Source: CAZJYC01 sp964550165 (GTDB taxonomy: Bacteria > Acidobacteriota > Aminicenantia > Aminicenantales > Aminicenantaceae). Taken from it: 17,069 bases of DNA. The position numbers were made by a program, and so were the translations under genes. Each line of letters starts with the position of its first letter. The first letter of the stretch is position 1. The stretch is taken from NCBI GenBank assembly GCA_964550165.1, contig CAZJYC010000055.1, positions 1-17,069 of the forward strand, given 5' to 3'. This document shows positions 7,280-14,516 of this stretch, in pieces. The notes below the pieces were generated by a model that saw nothing but the letters and a program-made list of their open reading frames with translations, was not told the origin of the DNA and did not search any database.

Positions 7280-7425
7280 GTGGTGAGAAGGTCGTGTGAA
7301 AGGCTGAGCGGGCATGGTTCCTCGACCGAAGGGAGAGGAGAGCGAAGCCTTGAACCGAGCCGCTTTTGGCTCGCTGGGGCAAAAGCGGCGTACCTTCGAG
7401 CCAATCTGCCTGAGCCTTCAAACGG
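7280..7425 (+). repeat. Structured intergenic repeat, copy C (head to head with B)
   Basis: Same orientation as A. The segment around 7323-7350 (GACCGAAGGGAGAGGAGAGC then GAAGC) resembles A at 85-110. The segment 7372-7420 (CTGGGGCAAAAGCGGCGTACC then TTCGAGCC and CTGAGCC) resembles A at 131-177 and D at 8250-8297. CCGCTTTT (7360-7367) pairs with AAAAGCGG (7381-7388), an 8-bp stem in the position of the hairpin at 95-120 of A. Open frames here (7182-7463 minus, 7235-7441 and 7314-7577 plus) follow the repeat and are not called. From 7426 to 7570 nothing else is recognisable. Confidence 0.6.
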
Positions 7426-7573
7426 TTTTCTCTCCGCTTAGCCTCCGCGTGCAACCTTTTCAAGAACGAACTCCGAGGGCTAAATCCTCAACGGTCGCTG
7501 CGGCTTTCCCCAAATCTTTGGATACACATAGAATAATCCTTTATCACGCACTTGGATGGGCTAAATTCTTTTA

Positions 7574-7601
7574 TTGATTTTTTGGGGAAATAGGATAAAC
7601 T
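7574..7601 (+). promoter_or_regulatory. Possible promoter of the double zinc-finger gene
   Basis: TTGATT (7574-7579), a 16-bp spacer and TAAACT (7596-7601) form a weak sigma-70-like site. A TATAAA overlaps it at 7601-7606. The A/T-rich stretch sits just upstream of the strong ribosome-binding site AAAGGAGA at 7627-7634. Confidence 0.35.
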
Positions 7602-7638
7602 ATAAACCGTGATCAATGCCAGAACGAAAGGAGACAAC

Positions 7639-8148
7639 ATGAGTCAATGCCAAATATGCGGTAAAACTATTGACCCCAAAAATCCCCATTTTATCCTTTC
7701 TTTCAATAAAGAAGCCATCGAAAATGGAACGAAGAAAATCATTCAAACGGAGGAAGCAGCCATAATCTGCGAGGACTGCGGAACCGAAGGCATCGCCTCG
7801 GTTCTCCGAAATCTGAGGCTCATTCATGACGCGGATACTGAATTAAACAAAAAAATGCAATCGATAGAAAAATCAGCGGACATGCTCGCATTGATGAAAG
7901 ATTACGGAATTTCTGGAGAGAAAGTGGGCACAGAAAATCAATATCTGGCAAAATGTCCCTTTCATAATCAAGAGGCATCATTTTTGATCGACGCGGACAA
8001 CAAGGAATATTTTTGCTTCTGCGAAGGTTTAAGGGGAGACATCTTCAGCTTTGTCATCAACTACAACAGGGATGTCAACAAAAAGCACACGACTCTCAAA
8101 CAAGCCGTCGATCTTCTTATGGAAAAATTCCAGAGTTCATCAACATAA
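7639..8148 (+). CDS. Small double zinc-finger protein with a DnaG-primase-like (CHC2-type) C-terminal finger
   Basis: 169 residues from ATG 7639, chosen because AAAGGAGA lies just upstream; the GTG at 7609 would place that site inside the gene. An N-terminal finger has Cys4/Cys7 and Cys44/Cys47. A helical linker follows (about 55-95). The C-terminal region (about 101-141) has CPFHNQEASFLIDADNKEY, CFCEG and GDIFSFVI, closely following the DnaG zinc-domain pattern CPFHxExxPSF...CFGCGxxGDxFSF. Zinc ligands would be Cys106, His109 and Cys126, but the fourth cysteine is Cys128, giving CxC where DnaG has CxxC. There is no TOPRIM or helicase-binding part, so it cannot be a primase. It probably binds nucleic acid or protein; its role is unknown. 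It stands alone between repeat copies C and D. Confidence 0.75.
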   Translation: MSQCQICGKTIDPKNPHFILSFNKEAIENGTKKIIQTEEAAIICEDCGTEGIASVLRNLRLIHDADTELNKKMQSIEKSADMLALMKDYGISGEKVGTENQYLAKCPFHNQEASFLIDADNKEYFCFCEGLRGDIFSFVINYNRDVNKKHTTLKQAVDLLMEKFQSSST

Positions 8149-8218
8149 ATAATCAAATTTATACTCGTCATATCCACTCGAGAATAAATGTTTCCTCTAA
8201 AAAGTTTTGGGAAATAAC

Positions 8219-8300
8219 TGCAACAACCGGAGAATAGCGTTAAAATCTGCTGGGGAATAAAGCGGCGTGTCTTTGAGACACTCAGTCTGATCCATAACAA
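8219..8300 (+). repeat. Structured intergenic repeat, copy D (decayed)
   Basis: AGAATAGCGTTAAAATC at 8231-8247 matches the end of copy A (AGAATGGCGTTAAAAATC). CTGGGGAATAAAGCGGCGTG at 8250-8269 and the following CTCAGTCTGATCC match copy C and the middle of copy A. GTGTCT (8267-8272) pairs with AGACAC (8276-8281) across a TTG loop. It fills most of the gap between the zinc-finger gene and the secreted protein gene. Confidence 0.5.
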
Positions 8301-8346
8301 GGTTTTTCTCCACGAAAAAAAGATGCTATCTCTCAAAACCAATTCC

Positions 8347-8375
8347 TTGCAATTCACATTCCCTTGTGTTATATG
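8347..8375 (+). promoter_or_regulatory. Candidate promoter of the AMIN/beta-barrel protein gene (extended -10)
   Basis: TTGCAA (8347-8352), 17-bp spacer, then TATATG (8370-8375) preceded by TGT, giving an extended -10. The transcript would start near 8382 and carry the strong purine-rich site GGAGGAGGAGG (8411-8421) directly before ATG 8422. Confidence 0.4.
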
Positions 8376-8421
8376 TGCAACAAAGGAAAAGTGCTTTCCT
8401 TATCTTTAACGGAGGAGGAGG

Positions 8422-9867
8422 ATGGAGAAGAAAAAAATCACAGTTTTTTGTGTTCTGCTCTTTTTCTTTCCCCTGGCCGCGCTTTCCTATTCCAAGCAAA
8501 GAGTCACTTCTACCTCACCCAATGTCCTCGAAAATATCTTCATCTCCAAACAGGAAAAGACCCTGGATGTCCGGATTTTCTTAAACTATTTCACATTTCC
8601 TCGGCTGTCAAAAATGCTCAGTCCCAACCGCCTTGTCATGGATTTCTTTAATGTGACCAGGATCAATGCGGCCAAAGTCTACAATGCAAATTATGCGGGT
8701 GTGCTGACGATCCGAACAGCCATGCACGGACCCCGCACGGCCAGAGTGGTCTTTGATATGGCTGGAGAAATTCCCCCTTATCGAATGGAACGCCTTCCAA
8801 ACGGATGGAGAATCATTTTCGGAGTGGAGGAAGAAATCCAGAGGATCATTCCTCAAATCGTAAGAATTGAAGACGCTGTCTGTGGTCTGCAGGTGGCTCC
8901 TGCTCAAGCGAACATCAATGACCCGATATCTGTCGATATGAGCAGTTCTCAGCATGCGACTTCTATGGAAGTTGAGGTTTTTAGTCCCGAAGGGATTAAA
9001 ATTGAAAGCAAGAAACTGTCTCCAGATTCTCCTCAATGGAAGACGATATTCGATAAATCCGGAGAGTATGTCTTCAAAGGAAAAGCCTTCAATGCTCAAG
9101 GAAAGCCCTCCGAAAATCCCTGCGAGGCCAAGGCTTACATCAACTCCCCGCCCCTCAGCAAACTGGAGTGCAAGCCCTGTGAGGATTATGTCGGAAAACC
9201 CCTCACTCTCGATGCTTCGGGGTCTGAGGATCCCGATGGAGAGGTTGTCAAGGTGGATTTCACAATTATCGATGAAGCAGGGAATTTGGTTGATCGCTTC
9301 ACGAATTCCGCACAGCCTTTTACCTGGGGCAAGCTGTTCGATAAAGAAGGCCTGTACACAGTCATTGCCTTAGCTACGGATGACTTTGGAGCCATATCCG
9401 AGCCTTCCCGCGTTTCGGTCACGATTAAAACAAAAAAGGCCAAAAGATTTAGCTTCCTGATCGATGCCGGAGCTCTGGCTGCGCGAGGAGGGGGAACTTG
9501 GATGGGCTATGCGGCGGGTAGGGTCGGCCTCATCTACAGGATTGTTCCTGAAAAGCTTGATTTTTCCTTCTCGGCAGGAGGAGGATACGTTTCCAATGTG
9601 GCTACCTGGAAATCATATTTTGCCCTGGATGCCCTTTTCACCTATCACTTAGGGCCAGCCTTTATCGGTCTCGGTGGTGGCGCCACAACAACGCACAAAG
9701 ACAGCATCGATTTCTCCTACGGCGAAGGTGTCGCCAATTTAGGGTTTGATGTGTTTAAGAAATCAAAGATGACAGGCTCTGTCTTTCTGGAGTTTCGAGT
9801 TCCGGCTAACGGCCTTTCTATCGAGGAGAACTACAAGCTGATGCTCGGCTTCAGGCTCGTCTTCTAA
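8422..9867 (+). CDS. Secreted AMIN-domain, Ig/PKD and C-terminal beta-barrel outer-membrane protein
   Basis: 481 residues. A Sec signal peptide (MEKKKITVFCVLLFFFPLAA, cleavage probably near 22-25) has no lipobox Cys. Residues about 33-135 look like an AMIN domain (alternating beta strands, RLVMDFFN, GPRTARVVFDM, WRIIF), a periplasmic peptidoglycan- or complex-targeting module. About 155-240 is Ig-like and 245-336 is PKD-like (LDASGSEDPDGEV, YTVIALATDDFG). From 342 on, Gly/aromatic alternating strands (FSFLIDAGALAARGGGTWMG, FSFSAGGGYVSN, AFIGLGGGATTT) end in GFRLVF, as in an outer-membrane barrel of about eight strands. Cys154, Cys234, Cys250 and Cys253 could form disulfides. The likely job is linking the outer membrane to the periplasm or cell wall. 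No close named family is recognised. It runs tail to tail with hutH, 7 nt apart. Confidence 0.75.
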   Translation: MEKKKITVFCVLLFFFPLAALSYSKQRVTSTSPNVLENIFISKQEKTLDVRIFLNYFTFPRLSKMLSPNRLVMDFFNVTRINAAKVYNANYAGVLTIRTAMHGPRTARVVFDMAGEIPPYRMERLPNGWRIIFGVEEEIQRIIPQIVRIEDAVCGLQVAPAQANINDPISVDMSSSQHATSMEVEVFSPEGIKIESKKLSPDSPQWKTIFDKSGEYVFKGKAFNAQGKPSENPCEAKAYINSPPLSKLECKPCEDYVGKPLTLDASGSEDPDGEVVKVDFTIIDEAGNLVDRFTNSAQPFTWGKLFDKEGLYTVIALATDDFGAISEPSRVSVTIKTKKAKRFSFLIDAGALAARGGGTWMGYAAGRVGLIYRIVPEKLDFSFSAGGGYVSNVATWKSYFALDALFTYHLGPAFIGLGGGATTTHKDSIDFSYGEGVANLGFDVFKKSKMTGSVFLEFRVPANGLSIEENYKLMLGFRLVF

Positions 9868-9874
9868 ACTCCGT

Positions 9875-11398
9875 CTATTTCAGTTCGCCGACGGCCTTCT
9901 CGACGGCCTCCAGAATCTCACCAGACTGAACAACCTCTTTCATCTTGTTGATATCATCGTAGAGAGGACGGTCCTCATCCAAATAGTCCACATGCTTTCG
10001 AATCACGTCATAAGCCGCCTGGACACCTTTGCTGGGCTTCAAAGGCTTGCGAAAATCAATAGCCTGGGCCCCTGCTATGAATTCTATGGCCAGAACAGCC
10101 TGAGCGTTGTCGATGATCTGCTGGGTCTTGAGAGCCGTGGTCATCCCCATGCTGACAAAATCTTCCTGGTCAGCAGCCGCGGGAATGGAACCGGTTGCGG
10201 CCGGATGGGAGAGGATTCTGTTTTCGCAAACCAGAGCCCCTGCCGTATACTGAGAGAGCATCAATCCAGAAAACATCCCAGCTCCCTTGGTCAGAAAGGC
10301 GGGAAGCCCCCTGCTCAGATGGGGATTCATGAGCCGGTTTGTCCTCCTTTCGGAAAGAACTGAAACCGTGGTCACGGCCATGCCCAGAAGTTCAAGGGCA
10401 AAAGCCAGAGGAGTTCCTTGAAAATTGGCTCCTGTCAGGACCAAGTCTTCCTCAGGGAAAAAAGTTGGATTATCCGCAGCTCCGTTGAGCTCAATCTCAA
10501 CCATATAGCGAGCCCATTGGAAAGCATCACGGGCTGATCCCACGACTTGAGGCGTGCTCCGTAGACTATAAGCATCCTGGATTTTTTTTCCTTTTTGCAT
10601 CAAGAGTTCACTTCCTTCAGTAATCTGCCTGATATTTGCACTGGATTCCAGAGCCCCGGGATATCCGCGAACTTTGTGGAGTCGTTCATCATAAGCCTTC
10701 ATATTGGCGTTGAGAACTTCCAGGGTCGTGGCCGCGGCGACCTCTGAATTCTTAATCCAGCGGGCTGCATTATAAATCTCCAGAGCTCCCAAGCCGGCAA
10801 TCACATTAGAACCGTTGATGGTCGCCAAACCGTCTCGAGCTTCATAAACAAGAATGGGAATGCCCGCCTTTTGCATCGCCTCTTTTGCCGGCAACCTCTC
10901 CCCTTTATAAAACGCCTCCCCTTCTCCCATCGGAACCAGAGCCATCTGCGCCATAGGGGAAAGGTCACCACAAGCGCCGACTGATCCTTTCTCGCACATC
11001 ACCGGTGTCACACCTTTGTTCAGCATTTCTTTCAGAGTCTCCACAACCACAGGCCTTAGGCCAGAGTGGCCGTGGCAGTGGCAGTTGATCCGGCTCAGGA
11101 TTGCGGCTCGAACAATGTCGACCGACAAGGGCTTTCCGTAACCGGCGGCATGGCTGTAAATCAAATACCTCTGGTATTTTTCCACCTGTTCCTGAGTCAG
11201 GACGACTTCAGAAAGTTCGCCGATACCTGTATTGACACCATACATGATTTCCTGCTTCTTAATTTTTTCCTCAAGCAGGTTTCGACATTTCTTTATCCTT
11301 TTCATTGCCTCAGGATGAATGGCAATTGGCTCATTGTCCCGAGCCACCTGGACAACTTTCTCTATTGTGAGGCTATGTCCATCGAGGCTTATGGTCAC
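9875..11398 (-). CDS. hutH: Histidine ammonia-lyase family enzyme with an Ala-Cys-Gly MIO motif
   Basis: 507 residues from GTG 11398, with GGAGG (11406-11410 on the plus strand) 7 nt upstream. HAL deaminates L-histidine to trans-urocanate, the first step of histidine use. Visible active-site residues are Tyr53 (MYGVNTGIG), His83 (SHAAG), Asn195, Tyr277 and Arg280 (QDAYSLR), Phe326 (GANFQGTPL) and Glu412 (DQEDFVSMG). These match the known Pseudomonas putida HAL set Y53, H83, N195, Y280, R283, F329, E414. The MIO-forming tripeptide normally reads Ala-Ser-Gly but here is A142-C143-G144 within KGSVGACGDLSPM; the codon is TGT at 10970-10972. The His of HAL QEDHVSMG is Phe414. No hutU, hutI or ftcD lies in the window. 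Another aromatic amino acid lyase or aminomutase activity is possible. Confidence 0.88.
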   Translation of the reverse strand: MTISLDGHSLTIEKVVQVARDNEPIAIHPEAMKRIKKCRNLLEEKIKKQEIMYGVNTGIGELSEVVLTQEQVEKYQRYLIYSHAAGYGKPLSVDIVRAAILSRINCHCHGHSGLRPVVVETLKEMLNKGVTPVMCEKGSVGACGDLSPMAQMALVPMGEGEAFYKGERLPAKEAMQKAGIPILVYEARDGLATINGSNVIAGLGALEIYNAARWIKNSEVAAATTLEVLNANMKAYDERLHKVRGYPGALESSANIRQITEGSELLMQKGKKIQDAYSLRSTPQVVGSARDAFQWARYMVEIELNGAADNPTFFPEEDLVLTGANFQGTPLAFALELLGMAVTTVSVLSERRTNRLMNPHLSRGLPAFLTKGAGMFSGLMLSQYTAGALVCENRILSHPAATGSIPAAADQEDFVSMGMTTALKTQQIIDNAQAVLAIEFIAGAQAIDFRKPLKPSKGVQAAYDVIRKHVDYLDEDRPLYDDINKMKEVVQSGEILEAVEKAVGELK

Positions 11399-11505
11399 GG
11401 TCTTTCCTCCTTAAAATCTGCTTCGCGTTCAAACTCAAACGGCTCTCTTTCATTGTGTGTGAGCTCTATTTCCGTCAGAGAGAAGCGGAAATGTCCTCGC
11501 TCCAT
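11395..11505 (-). CDS. Possible 36-residue small protein overlapping the hutH start
   Basis: An ATG on the minus strand at 11505 opens a 36-codon frame ending in TGA at 11395. The stop overlaps the hutH start as GTGA. The product is very acidic and basic (MERGHFRFSLTEIELTHNER, then EPFEFEREADFKEERP), with regular charge alternation and no Cys. Against it, there is no good Shine-Dalgarno before ATG 11505. In favour, a 4-nt stop/start overlap is the classic arrangement of translational coupling. The frame stays open upstream for about 19 codons before a stop, without another usual start codon. I recognise no family. Confidence 0.35.
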   Translation of the reverse strand: MERGHFRFSLTEIELTHNEREPFEFEREADFKEERP

Positions 11506-11657
11506 CCAGATTTTTACGCCATTTCCTCGTCGTCCTCTCTCCTGATTAAGCTTATACCTCAGTTATCCACACAATCTTGAAGAGATCCACTAAAACATTT
11601 TAATCTATAAAAAGAAATGAAAGAAGGCAAGGAATTATTCTAATCGGCTCTCTTCCA

Positions 11658-12047
11658 TTAATCAAAAAGTTCCCTCTTTATCCAGAGATAAACAATCGTG
11701 AAAACGGCAAACAACAGGCTTGGTCCGATAATCTGAATTTGTGTCAATTTTGTAATCCCCAAAAGGAGCAGAGAATCGAAAAGCCACATGCCGGTGCCCA
11801 CGAGTGTCGCCATGAACCCGTATTTTCTCAGCTTGAGCAAGCCATAGGCGCCGACATACAGGAAAAGCGATAGAAGGATATCCGGAACAGCAAAAGCCTT
11901 GTAGATCGACGGGTCCAAAGCGATTGTCGCCTGAAATGCCCTCCCGATGAGCCTTGCCAGCCAGAAGATATCCGTTGCCAGAGCAACAAAAAAAATGATG
12001 ACCGCAATAACAATCACTCCCAATGGAACCTTTTTGGGGTCATGCAT
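11658..12047 (-). CDS. Small four-helix membrane protein of unknown function
   Basis: 129 residues. Four hydrophobic segments are visible: VIVIAVIIFFVALATDIFWL (about 11-30), a second near AFAVPDILLSLFLYVGAYGL, a third in FMATLVGTGMWLFDSLLLLG, and a fourth at IIGPSLLFAVFTIVYLW. Charged caps (MHDPKKVP, LKLRKYG, IKRELFD) suit an integral inner-membrane protein with short loops. There is no signal peptide and no catalytic motif I can name. It starts at ATG 12047, with AGAGGG about 10 nt upstream, and diverges from tdh. It reads toward hutH, but about 150 nt separate it from the small ORF at the hutH start, so co-transcription is uncertain. Confidence 0.7.
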   Translation of the reverse strand: MHDPKKVPLGVIVIAVIIFFVALATDIFWLARLIGRAFQATIALDPSIYKAFAVPDILLSLFLYVGAYGLLKLRKYGFMATLVGTGMWLFDSLLLLGITKLTQIQIIGPSLLFAVFTIVYLWIKRELFD

Positions 12048-12125
12048 TCCGACTATCCCTCTTCAAAAAGTTTAAACCAGTCTCCACCTGTTTGTAAAAT
12101 CTTTTTTGAAAAACCGAGTTTTCGG

Positions 12126-12154
12126 TTGACATCTTTTTGAAGGCAATATATAAA
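12126..12154 (+). promoter_or_regulatory. Near-consensus sigma-70 promoter of tdh
   Basis: TTGACA (12126-12131, 6/6), a 17-bp spacer and TATAAA (12149-12154, 5/6). A start near 12161 gives a leader of about 33 nt with the ribosome-binding site GGAGGT (12184-12189) before ATG 12194. This is one of the two strongest promoters in the window, implying high or tightly repressed expression. Confidence 0.75.
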
Positions 12155-12193
12155 TAAAATCCCCAAAAGCAAGAGCAATTTGCGGAGGTCAAA

Positions 12194-13174
12194 ATGGCAA
12201 AAGAGATGAAAAAAATTATGGTCACAGGCTCTGTCGGCCAGATCGGCTCTGAGTTGACCATGGCTTTGAGAAAAAAATACGGCAACGACAACGTCCTGGC
12301 CACAGGTCATAAAACACAGCCCAAGCCTGAGCTTCGCGAATCTGGTCCCTTTGAATTCATCAATGTCACCCAAAGGGAGACGATCGAAGAAGTCGTTAAA
12401 AAATACAATATTGATACCATTTACCATATGTCGGCCATTCTTTCGGCGGTGGGAGAAAAAAATCCTCAGCTCGCCTGGGATGTGAACATGAACGGAACTT
12501 ATAATATCTTGGAAATTGCCCGCGAACGTGAAATGACGAGAGTCTTTGTTCCCAGCTCCATCGCGGCCTTTGGCCCTGAAACTCCCATCGACAATACTCC
12601 CCAAGAGACAATCCTCAGGCCCAAAACGATGTATGGAGTCACCAAAGTTGCGGGAGAGCTCCTCTGTGACTACTATGTCAAACGCTTCGGCCTCGATGTC
12701 CGCGGCTGCCGCTATCCTGGCATCATCAGCTATGAGACTCTGCCAGGAGGGGGAACGACGGACTATGCCGTGGCCATCTTCTTCGAAGCGGTTAAATACA
12801 AAAAATACAGCTGCTATCTGAGAGAAGACACGCGGCTTCCGATGATGTACATGCCGGATTGTATCAAGGCCACTCTGGACTTGATGGACGCAGAGTTTTC
12901 CAAGCTCAAGCACCACTCCGATTTCAACGTCACAGCCATGAGTTTTTCCGCCGCCGAGCTGGCGGCCGAGATCAAAAAGCATATTCCGGAATTCACCGTG
13001 GATTACAAGCCCGATTTTCGGCAGGCCATCGCTGACTCATGGCCCAATTCCTTAGACGACTCTGCGGCCCGCGAGGAATGGGGATGGAAGCCGGACTATG
13101 ATTTGGCCGCGATGACCAAAGACATGCTCGAAGTCCTCAGCAAACGCCACGCTGAGGGCAAATTGAGTTATTGA
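12194..13174 (+). CDS. tdh: L-threonine 3-dehydrogenase, SDR (epimerase-like) type
   Basis: 326 residues with an NAD-binding Rossmann start VTGSVGQIGSEL (Gly12, Gly15, Gly18), a catalytic serine region (PSSIAAFGP, about 120-128) and Tyr147-x3-Lys151 (MYGVTK). The segment PGGGTTDYAV plus LREDTRLPMMYMPDCIKATL (about 184-228) is typical of the short-chain TDH family known from animals and some bacteria and archaea, which is unrelated to the zinc-dependent E. coli Tdh. It oxidises L-threonine to 2-amino-3-ketobutyrate with NAD+ in the cytoplasm. The product is cleaved by Kbl, encoded 2.4 kb downstream on the same strand. Strong promoter and Shine-Dalgarno are present. No threonine transporter is recognised nearby. 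Alternative naming as UDP-glucose epimerase would be wrong given the PGGGTTDYA motif. Confidence 0.9.
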   Translation: MAKEMKKIMVTGSVGQIGSELTMALRKKYGNDNVLATGHKTQPKPELRESGPFEFINVTQRETIEEVVKKYNIDTIYHMSAILSAVGEKNPQLAWDVNMNGTYNILEIAREREMTRVFVPSSIAAFGPETPIDNTPQETILRPKTMYGVTKVAGELLCDYYVKRFGLDVRGCRYPGIISYETLPGGGTTDYAVAIFFEAVKYKKYSCYLREDTRLPMMYMPDCIKATLDLMDAEFSKLKHHSDFNVTAMSFSAAELAAEIKKHIPEFTVDYKPDFRQAIADSWPNSLDDSAAREEWGWKPDYDLAAMTKDMLEVLSKRHAEGKLSY

Positions 13175-13348
13175 ACGACCTGAGTGGGTTGGTTGCTTAC
13201 CTAAAAATCAGAAGATATCTTCCAGCATTTTCGATAAAAATGAATCGGCCTGTCTGGGGTTTTGTCTATCAAAAATCCAAATCCATCGACCATCAAACGC
13301 AGCCGGCATCTTCATGGCTGGAATTCTTGCTCTGTCGGCTTTTGAAGT

Positions 13349-13537
13349 CTAGGCGTCAGACTTATTAACTTCGTTCCCGACTTTATCGAGAACGTCGATA
13401 ATCTCGGTGAATATCTCGTCAGGGATAAGTTTCCACTCGGTATTTTCGCCTTCGGCTTTCTCAAGGCTTCTTATCGCCATGGTGACGTATTTGTGAATCC
13501 GTTTTGAGGCCTTGGTGCGGTCCTTGTCTTCGATCAT
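13349..13537 (-). CDS. Small soluble helical protein, 62 residues, unknown function
   Basis: Called because a strong ribosome-binding site, GGAGGAGGGA, precedes the ATG at 13537 and because the composition is protein-like. The sequence begins MIEDKDRTKASKRIHKYVTM and continues with helical segments IRSLEKAEGE and IFTEIIDVLDKVGNEVNKS. It is highly charged, without Cys, membrane segment or recognisable motif. It lies downstream of the two aminopropyltransferase genes on the same strand, separated by 124 nt, and converges on tdh. It may have its own promoter in the A/T-rich gap. I do not recognise the family. Confidence 0.6.
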   Translation of the reverse strand: MIEDKDRTKASKRIHKYVTMAIRSLEKAEGENTEWKLIPDEIFTEIIDVLDKVGNEVNKSDA

Positions 13538-13661
13538 CCTAGGATTCCCTCCTCCTTATTCTTGGTGAAATGATTTACACTCACGCTCTAAATCTTTTAT
13601 CACAAAAAAATATTGAATAAAAGCTTTTTCTGCATTCCTCGGTTGACGCTGGAAACCTTTT

Positions 13662-14516
13662 TCATATCTTTATCCCTGGGCTTTTCAGATAGTTTGGCAT
13701 GGCAAACGAGGCCCGATGGATATCCAGATTAAAATACTTAAGTCCTGGAGAAGGATCTCTTTTTATTTGAGAAGGATGAATTTTATCCGAGAGAAAAACG
13801 AAGCACCAATTTCCGCCGGGATAGGCTGGAGCCGGCACTATGAAGAAACAGACGATCGGAAAAAGCTTTTTGAGAAAATCATCTTTCTTTCTGATGAATT
13901 CTGGATGATAAAAGGGAGAGGAAACCTGGGCAATCACAACAGCTTCAGGGTTGAGACACTTTTTCATTTTTTTATAGAAATCTTTTTCATGGAGCGAAAT
14001 AGAAGGGCCTACAGGGTCGGATGAGTCTACAAAGACGATATCAAATTTCCTGTCTGTCCTTAAGACGAACTCTCTTCCGTCAGCAACGATAATCTCTACC
14101 CTCTGATCCTGGAGGACGGAGGAAAGCCAATAAAAATATTTGCGGCAGACATCGATAACCTGGCGGTCGATCTCGACAAGGCAGGCATGCTTGATCGGAT
14201 AGCGCAGAGTTTCCCTGAGTGCTCCTCCATCGCCGCCGCCGATGATGAGTGCGGTCTCAGGATTAGGGTGGGTGACGAAAGCGGGATGGACAAGCATCTC
14301 GTGATAGAAAAATTCATCCCTTTCTGTAGTTTGAACCAGGCCATCGAGAAGCAAGATTTTTCCAAAATGCTCATTCTCAATGATGTCTATTTTTTGGTAG
14401 GGAGATTTGCTCCTGTATAGGCGATTCTTTATTTTGAAAAAGATTCCACTAGACAAGCTGTGGAATTCTCTCTGTTCTGCTTGTTTCTGCCTTGCCGCTC
14501 TCCTTAGGGCGCTCAT
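13662..14516 (-). CDS. speE: Spermidine synthase-like aminopropyltransferase
   Basis: 284 residues. Signature order is that of spermidine synthase: LLLDGLVQTTERDEFFYHEM (about 56-74), IIGGGDGGALRETLRY (91-106, decarboxylated-AdoMet pocket), EID (115-117), ADGREF (145-150) and VDSSDPVGPS (163-172) with Asp164 and Asp167, equivalent to the catalytic pair of E. coli SpeE. It should move an aminopropyl group from decarboxylated S-adenosylmethionine to a diamine, most likely putrescine giving spermidine, in the cytoplasm. ATG 14516 overlaps the stop of the upstream paralogue as ATGA, arguing for coupled translation. The first 25 residues are a basic extension. No AdoMet decarboxylase gene is present in the window. 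Confidence 0.85.
   Translation of the reverse strand: MSALRRAARQKQAEQREFHSLSSGIFFKIKNRLYRSKSPYQKIDIIENEHFGKILLLDGLVQTTERDEFFYHEMLVHPAFVTHPNPETALIIGGGDGGALRETLRYPIKHACLVEIDRQVIDVCRKYFYWLSSVLQDQRVEIIVADGREFVLRTDRKFDIVFVDSSDPVGPSISLHEKDFYKKMKKCLNPEAVVIAQVSSPFYHPEFIRKKDDFLKKLFPIVCFFIVPAPAYPGGNWCFVFLSDKIHPSQIKRDPSPGLKYFNLDIHRASFAMPNYLKSPGIKI

Noticed and set aside
12053..12982. 309-codon open frame on the minus strand opposite tdh
   Set aside because: It is antisense to a gene with clear TDH motifs, and its sequence has no family features. Long antisense frames arise from codon bias.
13171..13368. 65-codon plus-strand frame after tdh
   Set aside because: It starts with TTG overlapping the tdh end, has no Shine-Dalgarno and unremarkable composition. 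The 174-nt gap between tdh and the leftward small gene holds nothing else I can name.
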